Source: Pseudarthrobacter phenanthrenivorans Sphe3 (GTDB taxonomy: Bacteria > Actinomycetota > Actinomycetes > Actinomycetales > Micrococcaceae). Taken from it: 64,000 nucleotides of DNA. This document shows, piece after piece, positions 50,699 to 59,147 of this stretch (the stretch's first letter is position 1; each line of letters opens with the position of its first letter). A program made the translations under genes and the position numbers. The stretch covers positions 3,286,001-3,350,000 of the forward strand of contig NC_015145.1 in NCBI RefSeq assembly GCF_000189535.1. The letters run 5' to 3'. The notes under the pieces are model-generated. The model saw only the letters and a program-made list of their open reading frames with translations, was not told the origin of the DNA and made no database searches.

Positions 50699-52894
50699 AT
50701 GCAGGACCACCAGCACATGCACCATCACGACGACGACCCCCAACCAGGCGGAACCGTCACCGCAGCGCAAACTGCCTCAGCCGGCGCCGGACACGCCGGG
50801 CACGGCGGGCACGGCGTAGAGCAGCATCCGGGGCACCACGGCCCCGGGCACCACGGTGACGAGTCCACCGCCCGCCACGATGACGACCACGCCGTCCACA
50901 CGCACGGGCAGCACGCCGGGCACAGCACGGCCATGTTCAAAAACAGGTTCTGGCTGACGCTGGCGCTTTCCATCCCCGTGGTCTATTTCAGTCCCATGGT
51001 GGGACACATCCTGGGCTACATGGCACCCATGTTCCCCGGTTCGACCTGGATCCCGCCCGTCCTGGGCACAGTGATCTTCCTCTACGGCGGCCAGCCCTTC
51101 CTTAAGGGCGGCCTGCAGGAGCTGAAAGACCGCCGCCCCGGCATGATGCTGCTGATCGCCATGGCCATCACCGTGGCGTTCGCCGCCTCCTGGGTCACCA
51201 GCCTTGGCATCGGCGGCTTCGACCTGGACTTCTGGTGGGAGCTCGCGCTGCTGGTGGCCATCATGCTGCTGGGCCACTGGATCGAGATGCGCGCCCTCGG
51301 TTCGGCACAGGGCGCCCTGGACGCCCTGGCCGCCCTGCTTCCTGACGAAGCCGAACGCATCACGGATACCGGCACCGAAACCGTGCCCGTCTCAGAGCTC
51401 CAGCCCGACGACCTGGTACTGGTCCGCTCAGGCGCACGCATGCCCGCCGACGGGACCGTGGTGGAGGGACAGGCCGAGTTTGACGAGTCCATGATCACGG
51501 GCGAATCCAAGACAGTTCCCCGCGGCCCCGGTGACACTGTGGTGGCGGGAACCGTCGCCACGGACACCAGCGTCCGGGTCCGGGTGACCGCTGTGGGCGA
51601 CGACACCGCACTGGCAGGCATCCAGCGGCTGGTGGCCGAAGCACAGTCCTCGTCCTCACGGGCCCAGGCCCTGGCCGACCGCGCCGCCGCCTTCCTGTTC
51701 TACTTTGCCGCCGGTGCGGGCGTCCTCACCTTCATTGCCTGGACCCTGTTGGGCAGCATCCCGGAAGCCGTGACCCGCACCGTCACCGTCCTGGTCATCG
51801 CCTGCCCGCACGCGTTGGGCCTGGCCATTCCGCTGGTGATCGCCATCTCCACCGAACAGGCTGCCCGCGCCGGTGTCCTGATCAAGAACCGGATGGCGCT
51901 GGAGCGGATGAGGACCATCGATGTGGTCCTGTTCGACAAGACCGGCACCCTCACCACCGGCGAGCCGCAGTTGATGGACGTGGCGGCCGCTGACGGAGTG
52001 GACCCGGATGAGCTGCTGGCCCTGGCGGCCGCCGTCGAGTCCGACAGCGAGCACCCCGTGGCACGGGCCATCGTCCGCGCAGCCCGCGGGCGCAACCTCA
52101 CCCTTCCCGCCGCCGGAGACTTCGCGTCGCTGACGGGCCGGGGCGTACGGGCCAGCGTGGACGGACGGACCGTGCACGTGGGCGGGCCCGCGCTCCTGCG
52201 CGAGCTCGGCGCCGTCGAGCCTTCCACCCTGGCGCAGTTCACGGGCGCCTGGATGGACCGCGGCGCTGCCGTCCTGCATGTCATTGACGACGGCGGCCGC
52301 GTGCTGGGGGCGGTCAGCCTCGAGGACGCTGTGCGTGCCGAGTCGCGCCAGGCCGTGGCGGCCCTGCAGAACCGGGGCGTGAAGGTGGGCATGATCACCG
52401 GGGACGCCCGGCAGGTGGCGCAGGCCGTGGCCGAGGACCTGGACATCGACGAGGTGTTCGCCGAAGTTCTGCCCGCGGACAAGGACAAGAAAGTGGCCGA
52501 GCTGCAGGCGCGCGGGCTGAAAGTGGCCATGGTGGGCGACGGCGTCAACGACTCCCCGGCCCTGGCCCGCGCCGAGGTGGGCATCGCCATTGGCGCCGGA
52601 ACGGATGTGGCAATGGAATCCGCAGGAGTGGTTCTCGCCGGGAACGACCCGCGGGCCGTGCTCTCCATGGTGGACCTGTCCCGCGCCAGCTACCGGAAGA
52701 TGTGGCAGAACCTGGTGTGGGCCACCGGCTACAACATCCTGTCCGTGCCGCTGGCCGCCGGCGTCCTGGCGTTCGCCGGGGTGGCGCTCTCCCCCGCAGC
52801 CGCTGCCGTCCTGATGTCCGCGTCCACTATCGTGGTGGCGTTGAACGCCCAGCTGCTGCGGCGGGTGAAACTCAACCCGTCCGAGGTACGTTGA
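50699..52894 (+). CDS. copB: Copper-translocating P-type ATPase, CopB type
   Basis: A 731-residue P1B ATPase. The first 80 residues are His/Gly/Asp-rich (MQDHQHMHHHDDDP). The membrane metal motif is CPH (ACPHALGLAIPL), as in CopB, not CPC as in CopA. Further motifs are MITGESK, DKTGTLTTGE (phosphorylated Asp), SEHPVARAIV and GDGVNDSPAL. It should expel copper. AAGGAGGAACAG precedes the ATG. The unit copZ-copB-LSISRT-DUF305 reads as one operon. Confidence 0.92.
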   Translation: MQDHQHMHHHDDDPQPGGTVTAAQTASAGAGHAGHGGHGVEQHPGHHGPGHHGDESTARHDDDHAVHTHGQHAGHSTAMFKNRFWLTLALSIPVVYFSPMVGHILGYMAPMFPGSTWIPPVLGTVIFLYGGQPFLKGGLQELKDRRPGMMLLIAMAITVAFAASWVTSLGIGGFDLDFWWELALLVAIMLLGHWIEMRALGSAQGALDALAALLPDEAERITDTGTETVPVSELQPDDLVLVRSGARMPADGTVVEGQAEFDESMITGESKTVPRGPGDTVVAGTVATDTSVRVRVTAVGDDTALAGIQRLVAEAQSSSSRAQALADRAAAFLFYFAAGAGVLTFIAWTLLGSIPEAVTRTVTVLVIACPHALGLAIPLVIAISTEQAARAGVLIKNRMALERMRTIDVVLFDKTGTLTTGEPQLMDVAAADGVDPDELLALAAAVESDSEHPVARAIVRAARGRNLTLPAAGDFASLTGRGVRASVDGRTVHVGGPALLRELGAVEPSTLAQFTGAWMDRGAAVLHVIDDGGRVLGAVSLEDAVRAESRQAVAALQNRGVKVGMITGDARQVAQAVAEDLDIDEVFAEVLPADKDKKVAELQARGLKVAMVGDGVNDSPALARAEVGIAIGAGTDVAMESAGVVLAGNDPRAVLSMVDLSRASYRKMWQNLVWATGYNILSVPLAAGVLAFAGVALSPAAAAVLMSASTIVVALNAQLLRRVKLNPSEVR

Positions 52895-52937
52895 TAGGAC
52901 AGAGCCGGAGCCAGCCCCGAACGAAGGAGGGAACAGC

Positions 52938-53432
52938 ATGACCGCACGCATCCGCGTCCTGCCGGCAGCCCTCCTCCGGGCGGGGCTGCTCGCCGCGGTC
53001 CTGGCGATCGTGGCCGGAATCTTCGGGATGCACGTCATGACGGCGAACCACGCGTCGGGACACGGCGCCGCAGCAGCCGCGCAGCCCGCGGACGGGCACT
53101 TTGCCGGGGACGCCGCCGTCGCGCATTCCCACGCCGGGCACCTGGCCGGGCACGCCGCCGTCGCACACGGCGATAGTGCGGGAGCCGCCGCCGCTTCCTT
53201 GGCAGGCGGGTCCTTTTCCGCGCTCGAATCCTGCGGCTCGGCCTGCCCTGATGCCCAGGAGTCCGGCGCATCCTGCATCCCCTTGGGCAAGACCGGTTCG
53301 CTGGCTGCTTTCCCGCCCCCGGCAAGCCCCGCGGCGCATCTTGAACCCCGCGTGGCGGTTTCCGCGGCCGTGGGATACTCCTACATTCCGTCAGGGCCTA
53401 CGCCCTGCGAGTTGTCCATCAGCAGAACGTAA
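52938..53432 (+). CDS. His-rich membrane/secreted protein ending LSISRT
   Basis: A 164-residue protein resembling DUF6153-type proteins, from memory. One N-terminal helix (LLAAVLAIVAGIFGMHVMT) is followed by a His/Ala/Gly region with an internal repeat (DAAVAHSHAGH, HAAVAHG), a Cys segment (ESCGSACPD) and a tail ending PCELSISRT. The last six residues equal those of the protein at 21223. AAGGAGGGAACAGC precedes the ATG. It follows copB by 43 bp and probably handles copper outside the membrane. Confidence 0.72.
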   Translation: MTARIRVLPAALLRAGLLAAVLAIVAGIFGMHVMTANHASGHGAAAAAQPADGHFAGDAAVAHSHAGHLAGHAAVAHGDSAGAAAASLAGGSFSALESCGSACPDAQESGASCIPLGKTGSLAAFPPPASPAAHLEPRVAVSAAVGYSYIPSGPTPCELSISRT

Positions 53433-53506
53433 ACGGAACTGAGCGGCGTGGCTGTCCGCGCCCTACTACGCCCAGTTCACCTACTTTCCTGAAGGACCAA
53501 GAAAAA

Positions 53507-54127
53507 ATGAACACCAAGATCAAGACCCTGTCCGTCGCTGCCTTCCTGGCGGCCTCGCTCGGCCTCGCGGGCTGCGGCGCCGACTCCGGCAGCTCCGGCA
53601 CCAACACCATGCCCATGAACCACGGCAGCTCCGCGCCCATGTCCAGCATGATGCCGGACGCCAGTGCCGACCATAACCAGGCGGATATCGCGTTTTCCCA
53701 GATGATGATTCCGCATCACGCGCAGGCCGTGGAGATGAGCGACATGATCCTGGCCAAGCCGGACATGCCCGCGGACGTCACCGCCCTGGCCACCAAGATC
53801 AAGGACGCGCAGGCGCCGGAGATTGAGTTGATGACCGGCTGGCTGGAGGGCTGGAACGTGCCCACCATGATGACCGACCACTCCGGCCACGGCATGGGCG
53901 GCATGGTTGACTCGCAGGGAATGGAGAAGCTCAAGGCGGCGCAGGGGACCGAAGCCGTCCGGCTCTTCCTGGAGCACATGATCGGGCACCACGAAGGCGC
54001 CGTGGACATGGCGCAGCAGGAGATCGGGGCGGGCAAGCACCCGGAGAGCATCCAGCTGGCCCGGGACATCATCTCGGCCCAGGAAGCGGAGATCGCCCAG
54101 ATGAAGGAGATGCTGGCGGCGCTCTGA
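53507..54127 (+). CDS. DUF305 lipoprotein
   Basis: A 206-residue lipoprotein with lipobox LGLAGCG. The mature protein has a Met/His/Ser segment (NTMPMNHGSSAPMSSMM) and two DUF305 repeats with MMIPHHAQAVEMSDMI and MIGHHEGAVDMAQQEI. Paired histidines and methionines suggest copper binding. It is the last gene of the copZ-copB group and corresponds to the membrane DUF305 at 22396. Confidence 0.88.
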   Translation: MNTKIKTLSVAAFLAASLGLAGCGADSGSSGTNTMPMNHGSSAPMSSMMPDASADHNQADIAFSQMMIPHHAQAVEMSDMILAKPDMPADVTALATKIKDAQAPEIELMTGWLEGWNVPTMMTDHSGHGMGGMVDSQGMEKLKAAQGTEAVRLFLEHMIGHHEGAVDMAQQEIGAGKHPESIQLARDIISAQEAEIAQMKEMLAAL

Positions 54128-54151
54128 CCCCGCCCCTCCCCCTCCCCTCCC

Positions 54152-54183
54152 CGGACGCTCTCTCACTTGATGCGCGTTTCCCC
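54152..54183 (+). repeat. 32-bp repeat unit left of the IS30 element
   Basis: One unit beginning CGGACGCTCTCTCACTTGAT and ending GCGCGTTTCCCC. The same unit resumes at 56901, on the other side of the IS, so the element sits within the array. Confidence 0.8.
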
Positions 54184-54967
54184 CGGGCGGGTTCAAGGGG
54201 TTGTTGCAACACCTGAGTGATTGGGGTGTTGTTATGGGCTTTGGTCGGCCTGAGATGTTGCGTGAGGTGGTCCGGGTTTTCTGGGAGGCGAGGTCTTCTG
54301 GATCATCTGATGAGTTCGCCGCGGAGGCGGCCGGTCTTTCCCTGTCAGCGGCCCGGCTGATCGTCCGTCAGCATGGTGGAGTGAATCCTGGAATTAGGCC
54401 TGCCTGCCGACGGTTCTTGTCCTTTGATGAACGCGAGCTGATTGCCGTGTGGCGGGCGGCCGGGTGCGGGGTGCGTGAGATCGGCCGGCGTTTGGGCCGG
54501 AGCCCGTCCACGATCAGCAGGGAACTGGGCCGGAACATCCGTAATGAAGGCAAGCGCCCCTACCTGGCGTCCTCGGCCCAAAACCGGGCGCAGAAGCTGG
54601 CACGCAGGCCCAAGATCCGGAAGCTGGCTTCCAACGAGGCCTTGGCACTCTACGTCGCCGGGATGTTGACGGCCCGGGAACGGTTGTCCCCGGAACAGAT
54701 CAGTGTCCGGCTGCGGATCGATTTCCCCGATGATGAGAGCATGCGCATCAGCCCCGAGACGATTTACCAGTGCATCTATATCCAGGGCCGCGGCGGGCTG
54801 AAGGCCGAGCTTGCCGCTGCCCTGCGGACGGGCCGGGCCGTGCGCCAACCGAACCGGCGGGCCGGGAACCGAAAGCCCCGGGTCCCGAAGGAACTGCTGA
54901 TCAGCGAACGCCCCGCGGAGGCCGATGACCGGGCCGTGCCCGGACACTGGGAATCTCAATGTTTCTG

Positions 54968-56170
54968 TCAAGCCGCCTGAGCGGTGATGCGTGGCATTGG
55001 TTCCTGGTAGATGGTGTGGTCACGGAGCATCGCCCAGAGGACGTTGATGCGACGTCTGGCGAGGGCGATGAGGGCCTGTTTATGCGACTTTCCTTCTCCG
55101 CGCTTCCGGTCGTAATAGGTTCTTGAGGCCGCGCTGTTCTTCAAGCTGGAGAGGGCGGCGAGGTAACAGGTCCGCAGGAGCCTGCGGTTAAAGCGACGTG
55201 GTCGGTGCAGGTTCCCGCTGATTCGTCCGGAATCGCGCGGGACGGGAGCCAGCCCCGCGACGCTGGCGAGCCGGTCGACTGAGTCAAACGCGTCCAGGTT
55301 GCCGCCGATGTTCGCGAGAAAAGTAGCTGCGAGTACGGGGCCGAAGCCCGGCATGGTGAGCAAAACATCGGCGCTGTCGTGCTTCCCGAACAGGTCCGTG
55401 ATCTGGGCATCGATGCCGGCGATCTCCGCATCGAGAGTGCTGATTTGCCCGGCCAGCCGGACGACCAGGGCAGAGCCTGTGGTCTGAGTTGGCAGTACGG
55501 TGTGCTGGGAGTTTGCGGCTATCAGTGCCTTCTCTGCCATCTTGGCACTATTGCGGCAGCCGCGTTTCCTCAGCCAACCGGTGAGCCGAGCTAGTCCGAT
55601 CCGCCGGATGCCCTCGGGTGTCTGGTAGCCGCCCAGGAGGACCAGGGGCGCCTGTTTGGAGTAGTCGAACGCACGCTCGAGAGCCGGGAAATATTCCAGC
55701 AAGGTGGCGCGGAGCCTGTTGATCGCCCGGACACGGTCGCAGATCAGATCCGTACGGCGGGCGGTGAGGAGCCGCAGGTCAACGCTGATCTGGTCCGTGC
55801 GGCGGACTGGTTGGAGGTCCGTGCGCATCCGTGCCTGGTCAGCGATGATCCTGGCATCTTTCGCGTCGGTCTTGCCATCTCCGCGGTAGGTCTCCGCAGC
55901 GTGATGCACGATCCGTCCAGGTATATAGAGCAGTTGCTGGGCGTGCGCGGCCAACAACTCGATCAACAGGGCCGCTCCGCCGGAATTCAGATCCGTGGCC
56001 CAGCAGACTTCGCCCCCGGCCGCGATCTCCGCGATCGTGGCTATGAGTTCGAGCACTGCGTTTTCGTCGTTCTCGACCCGTTTCGAGAGCAGCACGGTCC
56101 CCGTCTGATCGATCACGACGCAATGATGTGCTCTTTTGCCTGAGTCGATTCCTACCCAGAATGCCGGCAT
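54968..56170 (-). CDS. IS110-family DEDD/serine recombinase
   Basis: A 400-residue transposase. The N-terminal RuvC-like DEDD domain begins FWVGIDSGKRAHH (Asp9) and includes GKTDAKDARIIADQ. The C-terminal Tnp domain carries LTMPGFGPVLAATFLANIG and ASVAGLAPVPRDSGRISG, with the catalytic serine in the latter region. This family recombines DNA under the direction of a bridge RNA. The gene is complete and its TGA forms part of a TTGACA box at the element end. Confidence 0.93.
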   Translation of the reverse strand: MPAFWVGIDSGKRAHHCVVIDQTGTVLLSKRVENDENAVLELIATIAEIAAGGEVCWATDLNSGGAALLIELLAAHAQQLLYIPGRIVHHAAETYRGDGKTDAKDARIIADQARMRTDLQPVRRTDQISVDLRLLTARRTDLICDRVRAINRLRATLLEYFPALERAFDYSKQAPLVLLGGYQTPEGIRRIGLARLTGWLRKRGCRNSAKMAEKALIAANSQHTVLPTQTTGSALVVRLAGQISTLDAEIAGIDAQITDLFGKHDSADVLLTMPGFGPVLAATFLANIGGNLDAFDSVDRLASVAGLAPVPRDSGRISGNLHRPRRFNRRLLRTCYLAALSSLKNSAASRTYYDRKRGEGKSHKQALIALARRRINVLWAMLRDHTIYQEPMPRITAQAA

Positions 56171-56224
56171 GTTCAGTCTCCTTCGATCAGCTCCAATTTC
56201 GGTTGGCCCTGTCGATAACTACGC

Positions 56225-56350
56225 CGGCACGTCCTTACCCAACGATCAATGTCGTAATTCTCAATCAGCGGTCGAGTCATCGGCGGGCAGCGGGCGGCCA
56301 TTCCCAGTGAGCCATCCAAGCGGCAGGGCGACCTAGGCCATACCCGCCAC
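56225..56350 (-). ncRNA. Predicted bridge RNA of the IS110 element
   Basis: Transcribed leftward before the transposase. Target loop: the RNA segment TCGCCCT (from 56325-56331) equals the left target flank, and CACTGGGA (from 56302-56309) is complementary to the right target flank in the element's orientation. Donor loop: ATTGAGA (from 56259-56265) equals the element's right end, and GTAAGGA (from 56232-56238) is complementary to its left end. An ACGA/TCGT stem (56242-56255) separates the donor guides and a GCC/GGC stem the target guides. Order and polarity match IS621 bridge RNA. The outer limits are estimates. Confidence 0.8.
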
Positions 56351-56900
56351 CCGAGGGTGATCGAAACACTACGACAGCTCCGAAATCACCCACAACAAAA
56401 TCGTAAGGAGGGCGATCTGATCATCGGTACCCCCGGCGCCGGGGCGATCGGAACACTCGTGGAACGCAGCAGTCGCTTCGTGATGCTCCTGCACCTGCCC
56501 AACGGACACACCGGCGAGCAGGTACTGGCCGCCATCCAGGACACCTTGCCTACGCTCCCGGCTCAGTTGCGCCGGTCCCTGACCTGGGACCAGGGCGCGG
56601 AGATGGTCGGCATTCACGAACGCGTGAAGATCGCCACCGGAGCGGACGTCTACTTCTGCGACCCTCACTCACCCTGGCAGCGCGGCAGCAACGAGAACAC
56701 CAACGGACTCCTGCGCCAGTACTTCCCCAAAGGCATGGATCTCACCAAAGTCACCCCCGAGGACCTCGACTACGCCGCAGCCGGACTCAACGGACGCCTA
56801 CGCAAAACCCTCGGCTGGAAAACCCCCGCCCAAGCCCTCCAACAAATACTGGAAGAATCAGCAGCATAGAACGTGTTGCGACCACCACTTGAATCCGCCC

Positions 56901-57006
56901 CGGACGCTCTCTCACTTGATGCGCGTTTCCCCCGGACGCTCTCTCACCTGATGCGCGTTTCCCCCGGACGCTCTATCACCTGCCGCACCAAAGGTGAGAG
57001 CGTCCG
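56901..57006 (+). repeat. 32-bp tandem repeat array with a terminal hairpin
   Basis: Units start at 56901, 56933 and 56965, each opening CGGACGCTCT and ending in a GCGCGTTTCCCC-like tail; the third is truncated. An inverted partial unit (GGTGAGAGCGTCC, about 56993-57005) lets the end fold as a hairpin, suited to terminating the adjacent leftward gene. Confidence 0.8.
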
Positions 57007-57019
57007 GGCCCGGGGGGAT

Positions 57020-58234
57020 TCAGGGGCGGCGGACGTGTTCTGGGAGGATGCCTACCCCAATAAAGCGTGCCGTGATGCGGCGCAGCACCGGTGACGCGAG
57101 GCGGAGGAATTTCGGGACCCAGCGCGGCACCACCCTGTTTCCTGCGGCCGCCCTGGCGATGGCCCTGTGGCCGGCGCGCTGGAGCAGCTGCATCACCTTG
57201 ACCGGCCTTTCCCGGCGCCGCTGCACCGCCGCGAGCTTCTTTACAGGCACGGCACCGGCTGCGAGGTCGCCGGCAACAGCATTGAACAACGCGACGGCGT
57301 CCTGGATGGCGAAATTCACTCCCACCCCGAACAGGGGTGACATTGCGTGGGCAGCGTCTCCAATGGCGATAAACCCAGGGGCGTACCAGCGCCGGAGCCG
57401 GTTGACCCGGACGGAGAGAAGCTTGATCTGGTCCCAGTCCACGAGGCTGCCGGCCACGGGACCCAGCACGGGCGCTGCATGGCTCAGGCGCTCACGAAGT
57501 GCGCCCAGTCCTGCCGCCCGAAGCTCGTCGTAACCGCCCTTCCGGATGACCATGCCCGATTGGTACCTGTCGCCGCGGTCAATGGTGAGCACCATGCCGC
57601 GGGCAGATATGTAGCCGAGGGTGGGCGGCGGAGCATCCGGCGGCTTGGGAAGGCCGAACCACAACACATCAATGGGTACGCCGAACTCCTCGGGAGTCAT
57701 TCCGGCAGCAGCGCGCAGGGCTGAAGCCCGTCCGTCCGCGGCTACTGTAAGCGGTGCCCGGATTTCCAGCGGGCCGTCGGGTCCCGTTGCCCGGACGCCG
57801 CGAACCTCGCCGTCGCCCGTGATGAGGGCCGACGCCTCGGTACGCATGCGCAGCTCGAAGTTGGGGAACGTTGCCGCCTCGCGGGCGAGGAAATCCAGGA
57901 AGTCCCATTGCGGCGCCAGGACCAGGAAGTTGTCCGGACCGCGGAGGGTGCCGAAATCGACCAAAGTGAACCGCCCGCCGTCGAGAACGGCATCCATCCG
58001 GGGCAGGCGGGTGAGCGGCAGCTGCAGGAATTTGTCGCGGAGCCCGAGTTCCCCGAGCAGGGTCACGGTGGAGGGATGCACGGTGTCACCCCGGAAGTCG
58101 CGAAAGAAATCCGCGTGCTTCTCCAGGACGGTGACCCGCATTCCGGCGCGCGCAAGCAGGTAGCCGAGGACCATCCCGGCCGGGCCTCCTCCGGCAATGA
58201 CGCAGTCCCGCTCAATAACGCTTTCCACCTTCAC
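57020..58234 (-). CDS. FAD-dependent aromatic-type monooxygenase
   Basis: A 404-residue flavoprotein of the PHBH/UbiH class. CVIAGGGPAGMVLGYLLARA is the FAD loop, GDTVHPSTVTLL the substrate-side segment, TVAADGRASALRAAAG the DG motif and FIAIGDAAHAMSPLFGVGVN the second FAD motif. The substrate is unknown. The start GTG 58234 follows GGAGGCACGATGAT. It is flanked on both sides by 32-bp repeat arrays in opposite orientations. Confidence 0.85.
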   Translation of the reverse strand: MKVESVIERDCVIAGGGPAGMVLGYLLARAGMRVTVLEKHADFFRDFRGDTVHPSTVTLLGELGLRDKFLQLPLTRLPRMDAVLDGGRFTLVDFGTLRGPDNFLVLAPQWDFLDFLAREAATFPNFELRMRTEASALITGDGEVRGVRATGPDGPLEIRAPLTVAADGRASALRAAAGMTPEEFGVPIDVLWFGLPKPPDAPPPTLGYISARGMVLTIDRGDRYQSGMVIRKGGYDELRAAGLGALRERLSHAAPVLGPVAGSLVDWDQIKLLSVRVNRLRRWYAPGFIAIGDAAHAMSPLFGVGVNFAIQDAVALFNAVAGDLAAGAVPVKKLAAVQRRRERPVKVMQLLQRAGHRAIARAAAGNRVVPRWVPKFLRLASPVLRRITARFIGVGILPEHVRRP

Positions 58235-58251
58235 ATCATCGTGCCTCCGTT

Positions 58252-58336
58252 GCGTCAAGTGAGAGAGCGTCGCGGAAAAAGCCGCATCTGCTGAGAGAGC
58301 ATCGCGGAAAAAGCGGCGTCAAGTGAGAGAGCGTCA
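58252..58336 (-). repeat. Inverted 32-bp repeat array
   Basis: GAGAGAGC occurs at 58261, 58293 and 58325, again a 32-bp period. Units read GCGTCAAGTGAGAGAGCGTC (reverse of the right-hand arrays) joined by GCGGAAAAAGC spacers. It is the same family in opposite orientation. Confidence 0.8.
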
Positions 58337-58409
58337 CAGGGGGCCACGTGTTAAGTTGAAATCCGCGGGCTGGACCAGTCTGCGCACCGGCTGGAAAGAG
58401 AAAATCCCC

Positions 58410-59048
58410 TTGGACACGTCCGAACCAGTAAGAATCCTGACCGTCTGCACCGGCAACATCTGCCGTTCGCCGGTGGCCGAGAGACTGCTGCAGGCCGGAC
58501 TGAACCAGGTGGTGCCGGGCGGTTTCCACGTCTCCAGCGCCGGGACCCGCGCCATGGCGGGCGACCCCATGCAGCCGATTTCCGCGGACATTGTGCGCAC
58601 TTTCGGCGGCGATCCGGACAACTTTGCTGCCCGCCAGCTGACCCCGAAGATCCTCCGCGGCGTGGACCTGGTGCTCACCATGACCTCCGCGCACCGCGGT
58701 GAGGTGCTCCAGCTGGATGCCTCACTCCTCAAACGGACCTTCACCATCCGCGAATTCGCCCGCATGCTCGACGTGCTGGACCAGCGCGCGGCAGACGCGG
58801 CAGGAGACGCGCCCGCCGGGAAGAATAACGACGACGGCGGGCGGCTGGCTGCCAACACCGCCTTCTGGAAGGGCCTGCCCGCCCGGGCAGCCGGGGTGCG
58901 CCATCTCTCCCTGCCCGCCGACTCGGCGGACAACGACATCGTGGATCCCTACCGCCGGGCACCCGAGGTGTACCGGCAGATGGAGGATGAACTCGCGCCG
59001 GCAATCGTCTCGATCCTCCGCCACGCCCGCCTGAACACACCCGCCTGA
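58410..59048 (+). CDS. Low-molecular-weight protein tyrosine phosphatase
   Basis: A 212-residue phosphatase with the CX5R loop VCTGNICRSPVAERLL near residue 13 and general acid Asp in NDIVDPYRRAPEVY near the C-terminus. Larger than the classical 150 residues, it has an insertion around residue 130-160 (GDAPAGKNNDDGG). It precedes two LCP cell-wall genes, so it may act in surface polymer regulation. The start TTG 58410 follows GGAAAGAG. Confidence 0.85.
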   Translation: MDTSEPVRILTVCTGNICRSPVAERLLQAGLNQVVPGGFHVSSAGTRAMAGDPMQPISADIVRTFGGDPDNFAARQLTPKILRGVDLVLTMTSAHRGEVLQLDASLLKRTFTIREFARMLDVLDQRAADAAGDAPAGKNNDDGGRLAANTAFWKGLPARAAGVRHLSLPADSADNDIVDPYRRAPEVYRQMEDELAPAIVSILRHARLNTPA

Positions 59049-59147
59049 CCGGGCCCTCCGCCGTCGTCATTTCCCTGCGGGATACTCTGCGGTTTTTCTG
59101 CGGATTCCCCCGATGCCACCTGATTTTCCCGGTGCTAATTTTCGGAA

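Larger units (their letters stand above)
54953..56409 (-). mobile_element. IS110-family element, 1457 bp
   Basis: Boundaries follow from restoring the IS30 gene. GGA is present at both ends (54950-54952 and 56407-56409). There are no terminal inverted repeats, as usual for IS110. One transposase gene ends 15 bp from the right end, and about 240 bp of non-coding sequence precede it, the place of the bridge RNA. Confidence 0.88.
54234..56869 (+). pseudogene. IS30 transposase split by the IS110 insertion
   Basis: Part one (54234-54952) holds the IS30 helix-turn-helix (VREIGRRLGRSPSTISREL) and runs to AVPGHWE. Part two (56410-56869) continues GDLIIG and the rest of the DDE domain (SPWQRGSNENTNGLLRQYF, with catalytic Glu). 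The natural reading GHWEGDLIIG is restored if 54953-56409 is removed. The interrupted frame ends SQCFCQAA. The enzyme is inactive. Confidence 0.9.
54185..56900 (+). mobile_element. IS30-type element, interrupted by an IS110-type element
   Basis: Imperfect terminal inverted repeats begin GGGCGGGTTCAAG at 54185 and end at 56900 (reverse complement GGGCGGATTCAAG), matching at most positions over about 28 bp including GCAACAC. Removing the nested 1457-bp element leaves about 1.26 kb, a usual IS30 size. Its flanks are units of a 32-bp repeat. Confidence 0.8.

Noticed and set aside
54185..56900. Target-site duplication of the IS30 element
   Set aside because: The element lies inside near-identical tandem repeats with C-runs at the joints, so no duplication can be defined.
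56901..58336. Possible CRISPR array from regularly spaced 32-bp repeats
   Set aside because: The units adjoin one another without unique spacers of constant length, the 12-bp remainder is a variant of one sequence, and no cas genes are present.
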